DNA from: Chloroflexota bacterium
GTDB taxonomy: Bacteria > Chloroflexota > Anaerolineae > Aggregatilineales > Phototrophicaceae
Reading direction: 5' to 3'
DNA length: 64,000 nucleotides
NCBI GenBank assembly: GCA_014338005.1
Contig: QUBZ01000003.1
Coordinates: forward strand, 1-64,000
In this document: in pieces, positions 62,518 to 64,000 of the stretch
How positions within the stretch are numbered: position 1 is the first letter of the stretch
Layout of the letters: every line of letters begins with the position of its first letter
Translations under genes and position numbers: made by a program
The notes under the pieces: model-generated
Database searches by the model: none
What the model was told of the DNA's origin: nothing
What the model saw: the letters and a program-made list of their open reading frames with translations, nothing else

Positions 62518-63159
62518 ATGATGAAGGGCATTATCGGTAAAAAAGTGGGCATGACCCAGATCTTCGATGAAAACGGGGATGTCATCCCTGTGACGGTGAT
62601 TCAGGCCGGCCCGTGTTACGTAACGCAAATCCGCTCGGCGGAAAAAGACGGTTACACCGCCGTACAGATCGGGTTTGGGGAAACCAAACCGCAGCGCCTG
62701 ACCAAAGGCCAGCTCGGCCACTTGCAGCGCAACAGCCTGCCCGCCCTGCGCCACCTGCGGGAGTTCCGGGTGCGGGATGGTGAAGTAGACGTTGCGGAGG
62801 GGGAAACCATCAAGGCGGACGTATTCGCCAAAGGCGAGCGCGTGGATGTCATCGGCGTCAGCAAGGGGCGCGGGTATCAGGGCGGCATCAAACGCCACAA
62901 CTTCAACCGCCAGCCCAAAACACACGGCGCTTCTGACCGGACGCGCGCGCCCGGTTCGGCGGGCGCCAACACCTATCCGGGGCGCACGCTTAAAGGCAAG
63001 CGTTATCCGGGGCATATGGGTTCGGAGCGCGTGACGATAGAAAACCTGGAAGTGGTCGTGGTGGACGCGGATAAAAACCTGCTCGCCGTCAGAGGCTCGA
63101 TTCCCGGCGCCAACGGCGGCATCGTCATGATTAAACCGGCGCGGGTGCGGCGGGGTTAA
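62518..63159 (+). CDS. rplC: 50S ribosomal protein L3
   Basis: The 213-residue protein initiates 50S assembly. It begins MMKGIIGKKVGMTQIFDENG, followed by TVIQAGPCYVTQIRSAEKDG, the long loop RHNFNRQPKTHGASD, and GKRYPGHMGSERVTIENLEV. AAAGG lies 6 bases before ATG 62518; the adjacent ATG 62521 is an alternative. It follows rpsJ by about 120 bases and continues the S10 order. Confidence 0.96.
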   Translation: MMKGIIGKKVGMTQIFDENGDVIPVTVIQAGPCYVTQIRSAEKDGYTAVQIGFGETKPQRLTKGQLGHLQRNSLPALRHLREFRVRDGEVDVAEGETIKADVFAKGERVDVIGVSKGRGYQGGIKRHNFNRQPKTHGASDRTRAPGSAGANTYPGRTLKGKRYPGHMGSERVTIENLEVVVVDADKNLLAVRGSIPGANGGIVMIKPARVRRG

Positions 63160-63179
63160 GGCGAGAGGAGCGAGTCACC

Positions 63180-63824
63180 ATGCAAGTTCCCGTGATAAAC
63201 GTCAGCGGCCAACAGGTCAGCACGATAGACCTGCCCGCCGATATTTTTGAAGTGGAAGTGAATACCGGGCTGATGCACCAGGCTTACGTGCGCCAGATGG
63301 CGAACGCCCGCCTGGGGACGCACAGCACGCAGCGGCGCGGCGAAGTGAGCCGCACGTCGGCCAAGTGGTATCGCCAAAAAGGGACCGGGCGCGCCCGTCA
63401 CGGCTCGCGGGATGCCACGCAGTTCGTGGGCGGCGGTCGTCCGAAAGGCCCCAAGCCGCACAAGCATACCAAAGACATGCCCAGGAAGATGCGCCGGCAG
63501 GCCATCCGCTGCACACTCAGCGCGCTGGCGCGCGATAACCAACTGGTATTCGTAGACCGGCTGGCGCTTGAGTCGCCCAGGACCAAACAGATGCAGCAAG
63601 CACTGGCGGCCATCGTCGGCGCGGATACGTCGGCGCTGGTGCTGCTGGCCGAACGCAACGAAAACGTGGAGCGCAGCATCAGCAACCTGGAGAACGCGCA
63701 GTATTTACGGGCCAGCTATCTAAACGTGCGCGACCTGTTGAAATTCGATAAGGTGGTCGTGCCGCTGGACGCGCTGGAAGTGATTAAGTCCATTTGGGGA
63801 CGGGAGGAGCGCGACAATGGCTGA
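63180..63824 (+). CDS. rplD: 50S ribosomal protein L4
   Basis: This 214-residue protein lines the exit tunnel. It has the conserved segment [20 protein letters not shown] with [18 protein letters not shown], followed by [20 protein letters not shown] and a C-terminal globular domain ending [14 protein letters not shown]. In other bacteria L4 also regulates its own operon. GAGAGGAGCG precedes the ATG at 63180. It overlaps rplW by eight bases. Confidence 0.96.
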   Translation: MQVPVINVSGQQVSTIDLPADIFEVEVNTGLMHQAYVRQMANARLGTHSTQRRGEVSRTSAKWYRQKGTGRARHGSRDATQFVGGGRPKGPKPHKHTKDMPRKMRRQAIRCTLSALARDNQLVFVDRLALESPRTKQMQQALAAIVGADTSALVLLAERNENVERSISNLENAQYLRASYLNVRDLLKFDKVVVPLDALEVIKSIWGREERDNG

Positions 63825-64000
63825 ACTGCACCCCTATGACGTGATTATCCGCCCGGTCGTTACCGAAAAGTCAAGTGTTCAGTCGGAAGAACTCAATCAA
63901 TACGTGTTCGAGGTTCACCCGGACGCCAACAAGATTCAGATCAAAGAGGCGGTCGAACTGGTGTTCCCGAACGACGTGAAGGTTGCGAAAGTGCGAACAA
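63817..64000 (+). CDS. rplW: 50S ribosomal protein L23, partial at right edge
   Basis: The first 61 codons of rplW are present: [20 protein letters not shown], then [20 protein letters not shown] and [14 protein letters not shown], typical for L23. L23 sits at the tunnel exit where trigger factor and SRP dock. GGGAGGAG lies upstream of the ATG, inside rplD, and the two genes overlap by eight bases. The frame runs off the window, so the 3' end is missing. Confidence 0.93.
   Translation, partial: MAELHPYDVIIRPVVTEKSSVQSEELNQYVFEVHPDANKIQIKEAVELVFPNDVKVAKVRT

Overview
The window is 64 kb of GC-rich, gene-dense bacterial chromosome that looks like a member of the Chloroflexota, probably an Anaerolineae-like lineage. 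This is inferred from gene style, not from a search. The signs are lipoproteins with Thr/Pro linkers, FHA and Clp_N-only proteins, an EF-Tu with PGHRDY instead of PGHADY, an NfeD-flotillin pair, mostly monoderm-style lipoproteins, and a joined str-S10 ribosomal operon. There is one tRNA (Asn), no rRNA, no CRISPR array and no transposase.

Layout. 0-5 kb: a LutB-type iron-sulfur protein and phosphoenolpyruvate carboxylase. 4.8-6.8 kb: an AT-richer restriction-modification island with an EcoRV-like endonuclease whose catalytic and recognition residues are intact, next to an adenine methyltransferase gene split by two frameshifts. 6.9-17.4 kb: a PIG-V-like mannosyltransferase, prmC, a LexA-type DNA-binding domain without a peptidase, an FHA-receiver fusion, an acyl-CoA dehydrogenase behind a long palindrome, two MFS transporters, a secreted protein and a CoA-binding protein. 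17.4-25 kb: small lipoproteins, a TIM-barrel isomerase, an HNH nuclease with a coupled small partner, a YcgQ/YcgR-type permease pair with His-rich stretches, a receiver protein lacking its phospho-acceptor Asp, radA, and a PIN toxin-antitoxin module flanked by direct repeats that duplicate the radA tail.

25-32 kb: a translationally coupled pair of two-domain proteins (DUF4062/TIR-like N-termini, shared nucleoside-deoxyribosyltransferase/TIR-like C-termini), which is the best candidate for an undescribed conflict or signalling system. After it, on the other strand, comes a four-gene set: M14 carboxypeptidase, transglutaminase-like protein, SET-domain methyltransferase and a helical unknown. 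32-36.5 kb: an LprG-like lipoprotein coupled to a P55-like MFS transporter, then FHA and Clp_N proteins. 36.5-44.5 kb: an epimerase, a GH5 glycosidase, a thioesterase, tRNA-Asn, then cysS, rlmB, frr and uppS. 44.5-57 kb: secreted SH3-like and PPC-like proteins, a tandem hotdog thioesterase, a LutA-like protein 47 kb from LutB, NfeD-flotillin, a TSUP permease, a GT39-like glycosyltransferase and a HEAT-repeat protein.

57.3-64 kb: a near-consensus promoter (TTGACA, 17 bp, TACTAT) and a structured leader drive rpsL-rpsG-fusA-tuf-rpsJ-rplC-rplD-rplW, which runs off the right edge. Short palindromic repeats of several families lie in many intergenic gaps. One of them supplies the signal-peptide region of a lipoprotein gene.
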